This document shows, in pieces, positions 22,342-37,300 of a stretch of DNA of 64,000 nucleotides. The first letter of the stretch is position 1. The number at the start of each line of letters is the position of its first letter. Origin of the DNA: Amblyomma americanum (Eukaryota; Arthropoda; Arachnida; Ixodida; Ixodidae); assembly GCF_052857255.1 (NCBI RefSeq), contig NC_135497.1:195706006-195770005 (forward strand), read 5' to 3'. The position numbers were made by a program, and so were the translations under genes. The notes under the pieces were generated by a model. It saw only the letters and a list, made by a program, of their open reading frames with translations. It made no database searches and had not been told where the DNA came from.

Positions 22342-25300
22342 CTGCGATGTAAAGCATATGACACTTGATCAGGAACTGTTCCCCTGATGTTTAAAATGAA
22401 AAATTATGCCCCCACCGTCTGGAAGACGAAGTAACAAGCGTTAGCTGTTTGGTACCGCAAACTATCGTCCATGCGATGTATTATCACGTGATTAGGCTAC
22501 TTTTCCATACCTCACGGCGAGCGGGTGCCTGTCGCCTTGAGAGCTGCTGAGTGCTGACGTCACGGCCGCCATGTTAAGCCTAACCATATCTAAATATTAA
22601 CCTAATTAGGTAATATTGATGTCTAACATGTTCTACTCATCAAGACCGTTACGAATATGCCATTAGTCAGATCATGATGTCATTGGTCAATTAATTACAA
22701 GCAATTAAATTTAAGCCTATCCATAAATAAATATTAAATTTATTAGTTAATATTGGTGTCTAACGTGTTCTACTCATCTAGAGGATTCCAAATATCTAAT
22801 TAGTTTTATGATGACCTCATTAAATACTGAATTATAAGCGATTATACATAGTCACATGACTAGTTAATTATGACGTCACAAAATAATTGACCTCAAATCA
22901 ATCACCAATTCGATATACTGATGACGTCACCAACAATCACCAGTTGGTCTGCTATATCGATTTAATATGGGGGGCCGCCATCTCGAATTGCTCACTTAGA
23001 AAATTTTGCGTCGAAGGAAGGTGGTAGCAGACCCCAAGAAATCGAGAAATGTGATGAATAAGAGCTAACGCTCTTAAAATTACATCAGAATCAGCTATTT
23101 AAGAATTTCAGCTGTGGCATGCCCACAGCCCTTCCATGGTTATATGTATCTTCAAACCTCTCCCAAAGGTGACATGCAAACCAAAAACATTGTCACATTT
23201 GTCGTCAGGCCTCAGTACTTTTGTGGTTCCCAAAGATTAGGCACACTGACATAAGCAGACACTGCCTACGCTCAGGCAGGGTCTTTTTCATACTTTTCTA
23301 ATGGTAACTGCAATTCTGTGCAGCATTATGAGAGGCTTCATATGCTGCCTGGGGTGACCACATCATGCCCACATCAAGCAGCAGTCTCAAACTTGGCTGG
23401 CCAAGCAGCCTACATTGCTAAAAACTATGATTTTTAGGAATGGAAATGGCACAGTAACTGCCTCATGTATTGGTGGACTTCTCAACTGCGCCATGAGGGA
23501 AGAAATGAAGGCAGGAGTGAAAGAAGCAAGAGAGATAAAAGTGCTGTAGTGGAGGGCCCCGGAATAATTTTGACCCCCTGGGGATCCTTAATGTGCACTG
23601 AAACTTCACAGCACAGAGTGCCTTTTGCGATTTGCCTCCAACGGTGTTCCGGGACTGGCAAACTTTTGTCTTCCATTAGCTTGTACATGCGAAGAAGAGA
23701 GAAGGAAAAAGTAACCCCTTCATGCTGCCTGTGAGAATTTTAATTCTACCGCCGTGTCGCTTGTAGTAAGGTGGCTCAAAGCTGGAGATCAAACGAAGTT
23801 AGATTAACACCATTGTTTGGCTGTTGACTTACAAATAAGACAACTTGCTTGTGTCAAACAGTGCACAGTAAACGAGAAGGAGGATAAGCATGGCAAAAAA
23901 ACCAAGATGGTACTGGCACAGCACTTGCAGAAGAACTGTTGAAATATTTGCTGAAAGCAGGCCACGTGAATCATATAGTGAACTAGAGGGTACAACCTTC
24001 TACTTATTACAGCTTGACACAATCAAGAGGAACCTGAAGCAAGTGGCAGTGGATGTAGCAGAGTGATGCAGACATTAGTTAGCAGCTTCATCATACGATG
24101 AACGTATGAAGCATTTGTTTGAATACATGTTAGGAAGTGCCACACTGCAAACAGTGGGAATCGGGCAGTATCGTGCAAGCGTCTGCAAGTAAAGCCTGGA
24201 GAGAGGGCACATTTGTTTTTCTACATCTCAAACTTCCACTTTATTCAATCCAACACTATGATGCTGATTTAACTATGTGTATTTTAACCAGTCCTCTTGC
24301 ACATTTTAATAAATTTAAATTGCAACTTTGGGTACAGTATTAAGTTATTGCACTTAATAATGAAGCAAGGGAAGATTTAAGGAAAGGACACCCCCCTCCT
24401 TATGCAAGGAAATTTTTATGGGAAAGCACATTGGCTACAGATGGATTTACAGAATGAGCTGGAAGTGGCTGAAAAATTTTTCATTTTTATTACAACGTAG
24501 GACACTTGGCGCTCACCATTTTTCTGATATGCAATCAGGAAATAATGAAAGCCAGAAGCATCATCAACATCAGTTGCTCTACCCAGCATTCAGTGAAGCT
24601 TCCTAAGGCCTGCTACACTGACTTGGTGGGGTCTTCACACATTATTACCAGCACATCACTGGCCAAGCAGCAAATCGTGTGCTGGACACCTTTTAGTAAA
24701 GGGACACTAAAGGTGAGTACTAAGTGAAGCTAGCACATGTCACTACTGCGATGTGTGCTAGCTGACATGACAGCATCACATGATGGCAAATATGTCATTT
24801 CACTGAAAACAGAGCTTTGATAACCCAGAAAGTTGTGTGAAAGGGGAGGTACATGTGGTGACACTCCTCACAGATTCCTTCAACTATACCTAGTGACAAG
24901 AATTTTTCGCCGGCCACGATCGGTTCAATAACAATTGCCTTGGATTCAATAATAACAAATGCCTTGTCATCATGCAGAAAGGAACTATCTCTTGAGCACT
25001 TCAGTCAGAAACAAAAGTAGTTTTCAAATAAAGACTCGTAGGTCAATGCTAAGGCACTTAAAACATGCGCCTCCTGGCACCCTCTTCAGTGTTTTCAAAG
25101 AGCAGCAGTTGAGAATCTCCTCACAAGCATAAGGAATCGAAAGCCAATCTCAAAAACGACACCCAGCTGTTGTCTTAATTTTTTGATGAAGTGAGATAAC
25201 AGAAGTTGAAAGAAAATATCGCCAACAATTGGGAATGAAAATGAATGACACAGGAACAATGACTTGATTTGTCTGAAACAGGCAGCTCTTGCTCCGAACC

Positions 25301-28300
25301 ACAATGCATGCATTATCACCATGATCCAAGGTTAGCATACGCTCACACGAGCTGCAGTACACTATGCATATGATGGATGTAACTAATGATATTGGATGGC
25401 ACATCCTCGTGCAGGCATGTGCCCTGGAAGTGCTGGGCACACAGCCAGCCAGGTGGATGCCTTGTTCAAAACACCAAAACCTCCTGCATATGAGGCAATA
25501 TACTCTGCCAGTAGACCACTGCTGCAATGATTTGGTTTCAAAGAGGCACCTTGTCAAAATGCTTCACCCCTGCTTCAGGCCAGGGATGCTTGACCCCACC
25601 AGAAAAAAATTATTGGGCAATGGTTGGAAGAAACTGCGTCCCTAATGTGCATATCTAGAAATTGCATGTCACGGAACCTTCATCAGGTTTATTATGAAGA
25701 TGCTATAAACAAGTGCTACACACCTAGAATAAACGATAACAGAAAAAAGGAGCTGGCTTCAGGGCACCACGTAGGCGACGCTCCGCCCCAAGGTGATGCA
25801 GCCAAGAGAAGCAAAGCAACCCCCTACCCAATAGCCAACTCACTCACATTTTGTACACACTAGCAGATTAAAGGAGTAAAACACTGAGGAAACTTACCTT
25901 AATCTCGCTCATTCCAAGGATGGGAATTCGGTCCGATCCTGTCAAGAAAACTGAAAAAAAGAAAAGAAAAAAGTGTGCACTAAAAAACAAAGCACAGCTT
26001 ATCTGCTACTGCAGACAAACAAATGTAATCCCACTCAAGAAAACACATCTCAACATATTATAGTATGCCTCTACATCCACAAGTGGTGGAAATATATGAA
26101 AATTACTCAGTGAAGCCAGAATTACTTATCTCATTGCTTCTGAATGGTCAAGCTATCATTGCAGTAACAGTCATTATTAAGTGATGCACAAGTTGTCCAC
26201 AGGAGTAAGTTTGAGGCTCCTTATCATGGACAACAGTGCACATGAACCTCTGCACAAGCATACTGCACTCAGAGTACATTATTAATGGCATTGCAAACAA
26301 AGATAAGTTTAACTGCGGAGAAAATGAAAAATGAACACGCACAGTGGCTTTTGTATAACACAGGCAAGTGACCCCAAGTGTTGTTGCGAAAGGTTACCCA
26401 CTTCAGCTGGTGTAGTACCACATTTCATTTCACACTGTTATTTATAACATAAGCTAGAAGCCACCTATGTCAACCCTAATGAACAATGAAGAGTTAATTC
26501 TCACCTCACCAACAATGTCAACCTGACATAAAAGGTGGCATAATATGTGACTAAGTAAATATGTGACATCAGAATGTAGAAAGCCAAGAATAAAATATTA
26601 AAGTCTTCTGAAGCACTGAAAACTCTTGGAACAATATTCATGTAGTTAATATGACACGGCACAATACAACAGCTAATGAAAATATTCTGGATTGAAAAGG
26701 AGGTGCAAAAGACCTCACCTGCTGCCTCTGATAACAGGATAAGCAGCATACCCTGCAGATTGTTTTGTTTTTTTCGTGCATTAAGATATCACTTGTGGAA
26801 AGAAAAAAACTGTCTAAAGAAACGGAACATGAACGTGTGAAACGAGCCATAAAATGAATTGTGTTAAGAGGCCAGAGACTCGGTGCTGAGCTGAAGTTTT
26901 GTTTTTGTTTCTTCCCCATTGGGAAGAAACATCTTGAGCAGCTGAGCGCGGCATCATTTTCCTCCATGAGAGCACCCCTCAGTGCTGCGATCATGGCTGA
27001 TATGAATTTCGGTCTGATAAGAATTTGTAAAATTTCTTGGCCGAACTGCGTTGTGTATGGTGTAAAAAATTTTGGAGGTTCCCAACCTCTCTCATGCCGT
27101 GTACCGATATTAATGCGAGAGCTGCGACTGCACCTGCGAGCAGCACTGCTCTCAAACTGTCAAAACCGTGATCGCCAGTCACCTAGTACCATCAGAAGCA
27201 CTTAGTGGTGGCACGTCGCCCGCAAATTGCTGATGTTATCACTTCCGTGGTGGCCCAGTGGCCTTGCATGCGGGAGGTGTGGGGTCCGGTCCCCAGTGCC
27301 ACTGGGCGCCCGCCGGTGATACAAAGGGGTACAAGCTTTCCCATGACCCGGCTCTGGGGTGCCATGCTTGGAAAATGACCTTGTGTAAAAAAAATACCTT
27401 GTGCCATGGCACTCTTCGGCCAGAGCTGCCCTTGCAGCAAAAAATAAAATAAAAAGTAATAATCATTATCATGTCGCCGATGCCGCGATTGCCATTCGTG
27501 TAGTATTGCTGCAAGCTCTGTTGCGGTGGCACGCAGCCAGCACATCGTCAACACCACAATCGCTAATCGTGTAGAACACACCGAGAGCACTGGCATGCAG
27601 CCATAAATAAATCACGTCAGTCATAGACAGATATGCGTGAATGCATTTCCATTTGCTTCAGCATGCATTCTTTTTTTCCTCCTGAGTTTCTCTCATGCAT
27701 CACGGTTCTAGGAGCACTACAAAACTGTTCACAGTTTGTCCAAACAGTAAAATGGTGTACAAAAAAAAAATGCACGCTGAAGAATATGGAAATGCATTCA
27801 CGAGTATCTATCTACGGCTGACGTCTTCAGCAGTAATTCTCTGTATTGATCGTGGTGAACCACCACATATATTTCTTTGCAAACCACCAGCTGCCTATCC
27901 ACACTAGCGGAGTGACAGTGCTGTTACACGCAGGTCAACCTTGAGGCCAATATACACTTGGATCTCAGATGGTACCGCACTGTGCGTAGAGCACCACACA
28001 GTTGCTTCAGCCACTTGCAAAGTCTGCCACGTTTTAATAAACAACATATAGTTCGATATAGCCTAAATTTGCGACACAGAATTTCGTAAAAGACGCATGC
28101 GAGAAGAGTGCAATTTAGTCAGTGAAGAAACAGTAACTCAGGTGACCCTTACAAGACATTAGGGAGAGAACTTTTCCAAAGTTGTAGTGCCATTCTGAAA
28201 GCGCCCGCGGCGATTCCACAGGACGCGAAAAACAGCACCAAACTCCAGCTAGGCAGACTTCCCTGCACAGCGCCACCAGCATGCAGCAGTGGCAGTTCAA

Positions 28301-31300
28301 ACCCCAGTTTAAGGTGACCTTCCCGCATTACAGGAGTGTCGCATAGAAAATGGTGCGCCAGAACAAAAGCTATAGTCGCTTTCACCACCTTCATGATAGC
28401 CGACCTGAGTTGGACAGCTGGACAGCCACACCTCAGGTTGGTTACTGCAATGCTACAACCGCCTCCGCTGCTGCTTGCAGTGCACTGTCGACGGGTGTGC
28501 GTGTCGACGGGTGTGTGTGCTATGGCACAAACGCTCGCCATATCACCACCAGTTACTAGTGTAGAGTGGCAGAACCTACCGCCTGCCATCGAAGCGGGCA
28601 CCACTTGGTGCTCAGGAGTTAGATATATGGGTATCAGTATGCAGGGCTTAACGCACCAAAATGACACATGGGCTATGACGGACGCCATAGTGGAAGGAAC
28701 TGGATTAATTCGGACCACCTGGGGTTCTTTAATGCGTGCTGACAACTCATAGCACACGAGAGTTTTGACAATTCGCTTCCACAGACATGCAGTTGCTGCA
28801 ATCGGGATTTGATACTGCAACTTTGGGATCATTGACCACCAACGTCACTGACCAACTGTGGCAGGTTTCATTAGACCCGTTTCAGGGCCAACCACATGCA
28901 GTACATATAGGAAGGATTGCATGTATCTGTTCAAAATATTTAGGAAGCGTTTGATACAGCTAGGAATTAGACTGTCTGGTTCTCATTTTTTGAAAATCTG
29001 ACAATTTTTTTGGTGTTTATTTCAGAACACATTTCCAGTTTTTCGGCGAATATTACTTTTATACTGATGAATCAGTGCTTTTTTTCAACGATATACTGTG
29101 GCATTTCGACGCAGTCAAAAGTCACACTGGTATGCCTTGGCCTTTTTGTAAACACAGCAGTCGGTTTACTACAGTCGAACCCAATTACTCCGCTGCAACG
29201 GCGGGTTCGAACCCGGGTACTTCGATCGAACTTGGGCAACTCTCGTCGACTCAAAAAGCTGGCTTTCCCTCAGCACAAAGTTAGCCTTGCCACGTGGACG
29301 TGCGGGTGCTATTCGTGCTACGTACCACGCGCAGACCAATGATGATGTGGATTTTTCATGCGATAGGAGGCGGGTGCATGCCCAGTCAACCAGAATGTCT
29401 TAGTTGCCTATGTGCCATAAAACCCAACACAACACAACACAACATCTGACTGCACGACTCCTGAATCTGAAAACTGGAAGACACACAAAAATCGATCTCT
29501 TAGGCGCCCTGTCTCTGACAAGTTAGTCGTGGATGTCAAAAACGGAACTATACAGATCTCCTTTCGATATTCTGGTCCCTGCTTTTCCGGCGAAGACGGA
29601 GAAAATTCTTTGCCGGGTGGGCTTGATGAAGTTGTCATGGGTCTTGATGATTTGCGGCACCAGCTGTCCGAATTTGCTGGTGCTATTTGTGATGGAGCGG
29701 CCGTAGGCGACTTTGTCTCCGTAGACGACGAATTTGATACCACGGGAGAGCTTGAACAACGACATCATTGCTGACATCATGGATTACAAGGACACTGTTG
29801 ATGTGAAATGTGACGACGACTTGAAAGAATGTGTGCCCACGTGCTTCGACATGCTCTGTGCACTCAGCATGGCTCGTCGCTACTGCGCGTCGATTAAAGG
29901 CTGCAGTCTCAACTGTTCGGAGTCCATCGATAACAATGAAAAATGTGTTCTCTCTGAGGCAGTGAAGACGAAGAAACATAAAAATTCACAACTATTTTGC
30001 TCAGTATTCTGCGTGCAGCAAGTGGCTATCAAAGAAATTCATTTTTTTACATCTCAATATGTTCGTTGTTAAGCTTACTGCTACTTTTGCATCGAATTGC
30101 ACATTATATCGAACTAGTTGACATTTTGTTGCAAGTTCGATATATGTGGGTTTGACTGCAGTAATTAAGGGGAGACACTCATAAAAAAATCCCTTTTTAT
30201 TCATTATGAAGTTAGAGGGCTGAAATCTGCACAGCTGGTATAAATTGAGCTTCTGTTATGAAATATGTAATCAGTTTTTTGGCACCTTAATTTTTACGTT
30301 CAACGAAATGTATAATTAACTCCTTTTTTTGTGCACACAATTTTTCTTGTGTCATGAAAGGCAGTCAACTGTTACTAACACAATTCACAAGAGTTCAATG
30401 ATGATACCAAGAAACTTACGCAGAAACTTCTTCTTCTCATCATAGTCAAGGCTGTGGAAGACTTTCCAAAACATTCGCACAGTCGGATGATTTCGGTGAA
30501 ACTCGTCTTTGTATTCGGCATTCTAAAAAAAAAAAAGAAACAGTGCTACACACCACATCATTGCTCAAGGTTTGAGTGCTACAGCACATGCAATCATGAC
30601 ATGACCATATTAACTAACACATTATAATCCCACGTGTCAGTCTGTTTATGAAACTTTTATCTCTAATGCAACATCCATACCTTCTCGAGTTCATCCCAGT
30701 TGTAATTTTCACTGCCAACCACCAAGACCATCAACTCCTGAGCATGGAACAAGTCCTGGATGACAAAATAAACCATACACACAAACATACACTGTCTCAA
30801 CTCCCTTGTGGACAAATCACCTTCGTGTACAAGCAATACAAATGTGGCAGACCTAATTACCAATTAACACATTTTTGTGTGACTGTGTGACTGAAAATAA
30901 TACCTGCAAGGCTCAAAAGTGTCTATGGGACATTCCCTGAAGTAACTTTTCAGTAAGGAAGGAATCACAACTCAAAGCTGCTTGAGCTCAGTCATACGGC
31001 CACAAACAAAAAATAACTGGTGGTTTAGCAGTATTGTGCGAAAGCACTGTTTTTTGTAGGTGGAAACCACCACCACATGCCTTAAAGTGTGGTTGAGGTG
31101 TCCACTGACTGACCCAGGGGAGCCAGTTATGCACCTTTCCTCTCCTCAAAATCAATGGAGTCTTTACCTTGCGCTGGTTTTGAGAAAAGGAAAGGTGCAC
31201 AACTGTTCACGCCACAGATGGAAGTTGATGAAGAAGACGATGTACAATGCACAGCGCGAGAGTGTGCTGCAGTTTAACACGAAGTGTGTTCGGCTGCAGC

Positions 31301-34300
31301 GATAGCCTAGTGGTCTCATGCAGCGGCCTTTGAAGCTGACCTGTTTACGCCGCCGCGGGTTCGACTCACAGTCATGGATATTTATGTGATTTCTTCCTCT
31401 GCCTCTTTTTTTTTTTCTATGCTCCCAAGGTGCATATACAAGACACGATTTTGAAAGGCTCTGAACCTCCGGATTAGTGCTTTTGCACTAAAAGCTTTAC
31501 AGTTTGTCCAAAGTAACAGCAATGTGGCACAGCTTAGGAGCATAATCAAAATTACTGCTCTTACATACTAGACATATATAGCTCAAGTGACAACAACCAC
31601 TCTCATTCACATGGCTTCATGCTGGATATGAATCGAAGCTGCACAATGTGCATAATTGCTGCAGCACTGAACAACAATGTTCTTTCCAGGAATAGCTCTA
31701 CTTGCCAGGACTTTGCTGCTGCAGACCTTGTAGAAGCCTTGAGCAAAAGCCTCAAAGCAGTGCTGGACAGATGTAGTAAGGACAAAATCCACATAGAGAT
31801 CCACATACTCCTGCCTGCAGTACCATGAAGCATTGTCCAATGTCACATAATGTACAGTATGCTAGCCAATGCATGCATACAAAATATGTTTTGTTTGTGT
31901 AGTAGTACAGCAGCAGAACAGGCAACAAATGCAGGGAAAGCATGCCTTTTGGTTATAGCTGTCTCAAAGTATAAACGATTCAGGAGCCCCAAATGTGCAA
32001 AGCAATGCGACAGCAATGTTGATAGAAATTTGCATTCTATACACTTTCTGCAATGCTTGTTTTGAGCATAACAGGAAACCCTGCAGTGTGAACCACTTTA
32101 TTAGTTAATGTGCAAAGCTGTGTCTTTGTCAGACAATGCAGTGCATGCAATGTCCAGATGCCATTGCATTCACCAGATGAATTCACGGCCTTTATGGCTA
32201 GAACACAGAACCTCGTTGTTACTTTCCCAAATGATGCATTCTCCTGGCTGCTGTGTATTTGTGAGCCAGTCCCAATCTAGCCCCCATAGAAACCGATGCA
32301 ATGCAAATACGACTTACATCGCAATCACAGCAGCATTCCCAAATGGTGCATCGCAAATGTCACTTTGCACTAATGCTTTACCCCATGCCGGTGCTTTGAC
32401 AGCCTTTGTTTAGCATGCGCAAAATGGTGCTGGCACGCCAGCCAAGGTGGGACTCGTGCTCTATTGGCACCTGACCACCACTTGTGTTTGGCGGCTTTTG
32501 GTGCACTGCAGCCATGCTGACACTGACGCCAAGCACGCTTAAACCTGAACCACAAAGCAGCGCTTGCCCAGCGTTGCACCACTGTCTCATCTACCGGTGT
32601 CATCACTGGCAGGAAAGGAGGACCAAACACAAGCACATACAAACCTACTCAAACACCTACTCAAAGTACCTCACTGTTGGAATGAAAGGTGTGCCAGTTT
32701 TCCACCTATACTTTTTTTTCTTTACATGAAAAAATGCACTGAAGACAGCATAAACCAAGATAAAATATGACGAACACCTCTAGAAGAAAAAAACGCCATG
32801 CCCTTAACAGCACACAAGCCATATTTTACCAAGACATGGCCACGAGTTGGGACCGCTTATATCAGTAGCACCTGCTGCTCTGCGGAACGCCGCTTAAAAG
32901 CTGTACCCCATTTCATATATAGCAGTCAAGACTGCCAAAGCTAGCGCATCTGTTTGCGCAGGTGAAGTCCAAGCCCAAAAAGTAGTTAGCCATTCAACCA
33001 GACATATTTCACTTCAACAGGTATCAAGTACTGTGACTGGAAGCCTCCTGCACTTTGTTCCACCTCTTGCCACATTTTCATCTCGCAACTCATGGAGACT
33101 TCAAGAAGCAAGAATGTCATGTGGCGGAATGAAATGCGGCTGGCGGGCTGAATCCCTCCAACTCCATCTGCGCCTAAAAAGCAGTTAACACTCAACCAAA
33201 ATTATAGTGAGAGGGCGTGAACACTGAGCACCTAACAGCATCAACCATAACTCCCAATGCTAGCTCTTCCTTTTTTACTGCTCTTTGTTTTCATTCATAC
33301 ACTCACCAAGGCTTCAAGAACAAATGATACGAAATGAAATATGTGGCGGAGTATTATGGCTTAGCGGACGCACTACTTCTGCAGCCTCCTCTACACTTTA
33401 TCTGCTATGTATGAAACGTAGTATAGTTTGACAAGATTTTCAATGCCAAATTAAAAATTATAAATCCTTGTTTTATCATTGAAGGAGAGTGGTTTAGCGT
33501 CCCAAAGCGACACATGGGCTAAGAGGGACACCATAATAAAAGGCTCCAGACTAATTAAGACTAATTAAGTATGCTGACATCGCCCAGCACATGAACATTT
33601 TAATTTTAGCATTTTAGCATGCAGCTGCCGTGGTTGGGATTTAATCCCGCAGCCATGGAATTTGTTTGATCAGTCTTACAATGCTCTATTCCATCAACAT
33701 GAAGCAAGATCTTTTCATTCTACCATAATATGCGTTGACTCATTTTGAACAATTGTTGGTCCCTTTAAATAAGTACTCTATTGTATAAACATTTTTCAAA
33801 AAAAAACAACTGGCAACCCTAGTCGTGTGTATTGTAATATCCCCCCCCCCCCCCCCCCCGGCAAAATATCGATTATGTCAAAACCACTGAGTCGTCGCCC
33901 TCCCCTAAAAAAAAAAAAAAAAAACTACGGGCATTGAAATTTGTGAAAAATACCCTCCTGAGTTGAGACTGCAAAAACGAAAGAGGTGACAAAGAAACTC
34001 CTGCATTCTCCTAAATTTTCGCGACCATAAGGTCAAGTATGGTCGCACAAAAAACGATCATAACAAAAGTAAACATTCTTTCGTTCACAAGCACAAGGAA
34101 GTCTGTTAGTGCCCAATACGGAACAGGGGGCCGCTACCTCTTTGTACCATGATAAGCAGCGCCGATACAGACCTTGTTGCAATTAGACTGCCCATCAACC
34201 CCTGCTTAATGGCACTGGACCTAGTTGCAATTGTGTGCAACAGGTGGCACTTTCTTTCGAAAGAGGTCTATTTAAGCTGCAGTTTCAGCTGCAATAAGCT

Positions 34301-37300
34301 GACTATTTTCTATTTTTTCCGATTTTTCTTTGTTTGATCCCTGAGACATGGCCCATCCCACTATATCTATGAATTTCAGGTGGTGGGGGGGCGGGGGGTG
34401 ATGACTCAGGATATTACGGTAGCGTACTAAGAATGTAGCCTTGAAACTGGCGACAAGCTACACATTGAGCACAGAGGAGTGAGGCAAAGTACTTACCGGT
34501 TTTCTTTGGTCACTTTTATATTGTTGCCACCTTTCTTGAGCTCATGACTAAGTGTGTGGCCATAGTGCTCCACTGAGACCTAGTTAAAAGAAAAAAGATC
34601 ATGGCAGCTGCAACTACAAAATCAAGGCCGCCTATTAATAAGCGAAACAATGTCAAAATACCGAAAATAACACTGAAGTTAAAAGAAATAAATTTCCAAA
34701 CATTTCGTTCACACATGGGCCTACTGGCTGTGCAGTTGTCTTCAATATTGAAAAAAAACTAGCCAGTATTCCAACATGACTTGATGCCAGTGTTGATGGC
34801 AAACTTGGTGCTGGACTAGTTGGTTAAACATTTCTTTGAAACAGGTCAGCGCTAAAAAGATGAACACAAGGCGAGAGAACGATGAAATCTGTGTCGTGTC
34901 GTCGTTCTCTCGCTTTCATAGTCAACGAAATTCATATTCTTCAAAAGTAGCCAGAAAATTCCTTTTGTGCCCTCCTACGTTAACCCTTTGTTCGTGTAAT
35001 TTTCCGGCTTCTGATAACGCCAACTTTCTCGGCGTTATTCTTGATTCAGCTCTTAAATTTTCCATCCATATCGCTCATCAAAAAAAAAAAAAAGATCTAT
35101 GTTTGGCATCAGAGCACTAATTAAGGCACACCCATATTTTCCATGCAACCTATCTTTGTATTATGCCTTCATACATAGTCACATCACTTGTGGGATTATT
35201 GCATGGGGAAATGCCTATCATTGCCATTTATCGTCTGTGCAACACTTACAAAACCAGGCCATCCGCATTATTACCCGTAGCCCTTTCTCTACTAATGCTC
35301 GTTCTTTACTGCATGAGCACAATATTTTACCAGCCCACCAGCTTTTCCAGTATCACCTTGGAATCATGTTCTTTAGACTACTGCATGGCACCCTACATTT
35401 TCAGTTTGTAGACCCCATCCTGCTGATCAATCACAACCCTACCAGATTTGCAGCAAGAAACAATTTTCTGCTCCCCAAAGTCCATACCAATTATGGTAAA
35501 ACAACGTAGTCTTTTCAAGCAATTTCATTTTGGAATACATTGCCGCCCACTCTAAAAACATCAATTTCCTTGCCAGCATTCAAGAATAAGCTCAAGGTAT
35601 TTTTGTTGGAATGCTGTTTTATTCTCTTTTTATGTATATTACCTGCGTTATTGTGCTTTTAGACTGTTTTTGTGGTGTTACCTGGTAACTATGCTATCAT
35701 TATTTCTTGTATTATTGGTCTATCGAGGGTTCCGGTACAGTCTTTGACTATGGGACCCTTGTCTGTACACTCATGATATTTTGTATATAATCTGGGACCA
35801 ATAAACAGTCATTTTACCACAAGTGCACTGTCTCTGATGACGACTTTCTTATTATGCTGCCTCGGCTCTGATATGTAATTTGCCCCACCGGCCACCTCAG
35901 TTCAATGTCGGCAGTTTGGAGATTCTGTTGATCAATCTGTATGATGTATTGCCCAATATATGAGTAAACACTAGCTGCCTCTGGCTAAGATTTGATAACA
36001 ACATGAGGGGTGACTTTTAAAACAGTGGTGCGGGTGACATGTGCTCCTTTCGCAGTGCCAGACTGGGAGTGACGAGCGGGAAGAGAGTTGCGACAGGTGT
36101 AATGATGATTGACGTGCAGTCATGGGCACACCTAATGCCCGTTCGGGCCAGGAGATTTCACTTTCGCCCGTGTGCAGCCCCAAAATTCCTTGTGCTGCAG
36201 CAGCGATGAGAATGGCATTTTCAGCATTCTAAAAACTGATATGGATATTACTTATCGAGGACTACGAGGACTACAAGCCGCCCAATAAATACGCAGCTTA
36301 ATGATAATACAATCAGACCCGCTTATAACAATACTGGTTAAAACATTATATCGGATATAACAATGGACAACCATGGCGCCGTCAGCTTGGTAAAATAAAC
36401 CGCTTATAACACTGCTGTCATAGCACATTACCAGTTATAACAATTTAGTCTGGTTACTAAGAGCCAACCTTAAATGAAACAGCACCATGGAAATGCTACA
36501 ACCAAGCCAGAAACTATGCTTACAACCCAGAAGTGCGTGCGCGCATGTGGAGCCGATCGATGCATCGAGTCAGTGCAGCAGAAGTGAAAAGAGCATGTGA
36601 ACACGCACTTAAAGACACTGGCCGAATCAGGGATGCTTGCATGCCGTAGCAACACAAAGGAGGAGAAAAGACGGATACTTTCCCCTGCATCAAGGCAGAG
36701 GAGGAGATAGAGAGTCTCTTTTGGTAGAGCAGTCTTAACATTTCTGAGGGTGCGTCACCTGTAAAGAATGCACTGGCACAAGTTTTTTGTTTTTTCCTTC
36801 TGCGTGAGGGCTTGCAGTGCGAGCGCGCTGCCCCATCCTCCCCTATTCTTCGTTAACTAAGCCGCGTTCCCTGCTGTTATGAGGGCAGGCGAGCTGCTGC
36901 AGTGGCCACATGCGTCATACAGCTCTTAATCAGTTGGTGAAGTGCAAATGCAAAGAGTTGCCAGCATGGTTTTTCTCCCGTCTTGCTTCACCATGCCCTC
37001 GGTCCTTCAATCTTCCTTGATTTCGCAAGTAAAATGCATGCATCGACACCGATTTTTGTGCAGATCCCAGAGGCCTTGCTGCTACACCGTCATTCACTTC
37101 AAAACAGCAGCAACCAGTCCTTTTCAGCATAGAAGTCACAAGTTTAAATCAATTGAGTGGCGGGAATATTTTTAAATTCAATTTTCTCAGCCATAAATGC
37201 ATCTTTTGCTGCCGGGCAAACAACAGAAAGGCCCATAAAATCAATTTTTACTGAGAACAATAATTGGATAGAGTTGCCATTAGTGTCCACTTAGTACAAT

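Larger units (their letters stand above)
22342..25897 (-). other. HERC4 intron 14
   Basis: A 3556-base GT-AG intron. It contains the 137-bp tandem dimer at 22574-22847, three TGACGTCA palindromes (22555, 22871, 22922), and a decayed SINE at about 23528-23665. AAGGGACACTAAAGG at about 24700 resembles a DNA-transposon end, but no partner was found. The remainder shows nothing recognisable. Confidence 0.7.
25951..30419 (-). other. HERC4 intron 13
   Basis: A 4469-base GT-AG intron made largely of repeats: a repeat at 26990-27640 split by a SINE, a GC-richer repeat at 28180-28990 carrying another SINE fragment, and a Tigger-like element at 29172-30158. Bases 25951-26990 show nothing recognisable. 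Confidence 0.7.
31815..34496 (-). other. HERC4 intron 10
   Basis: 2682-base GT-AG intron. It holds a repeat at about 32160-32600 related to 2775-3130, a SINE fragment at 33478-33665, poly(C)19 at 33841-33859 and a poly(A) run near 33908. The rest shows no coding sequence. Confidence 0.7.

Noticed and set aside
26861..27205. Open frame of 114 codons on the plus strand
   Set aside because: It overlaps an interspersed repeat also found at 60680-60970 and has no recognised motifs.
29408..29780. Minus-strand open frames of 85-111 codons
   Set aside because: They are antisense to the Tigger-like transposase remnant, which has the better match on the plus strand.
31706..31709. Alternative GT donor just downstream of HERC4 exon 11
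   Set aside because: Using the GT four bases on would shift the frame against exon 12, whereas the GC donor gives the conserved KVL-DLF junction.
32945..33400. Possible 200-bp tandem repeat (AAAAAGTAGTTAGCC / AAAAAGCAGTTAACA)
   Set aside because: Only short blocks match and the spacing is inconsistent, so chance or old decay cannot be excluded.
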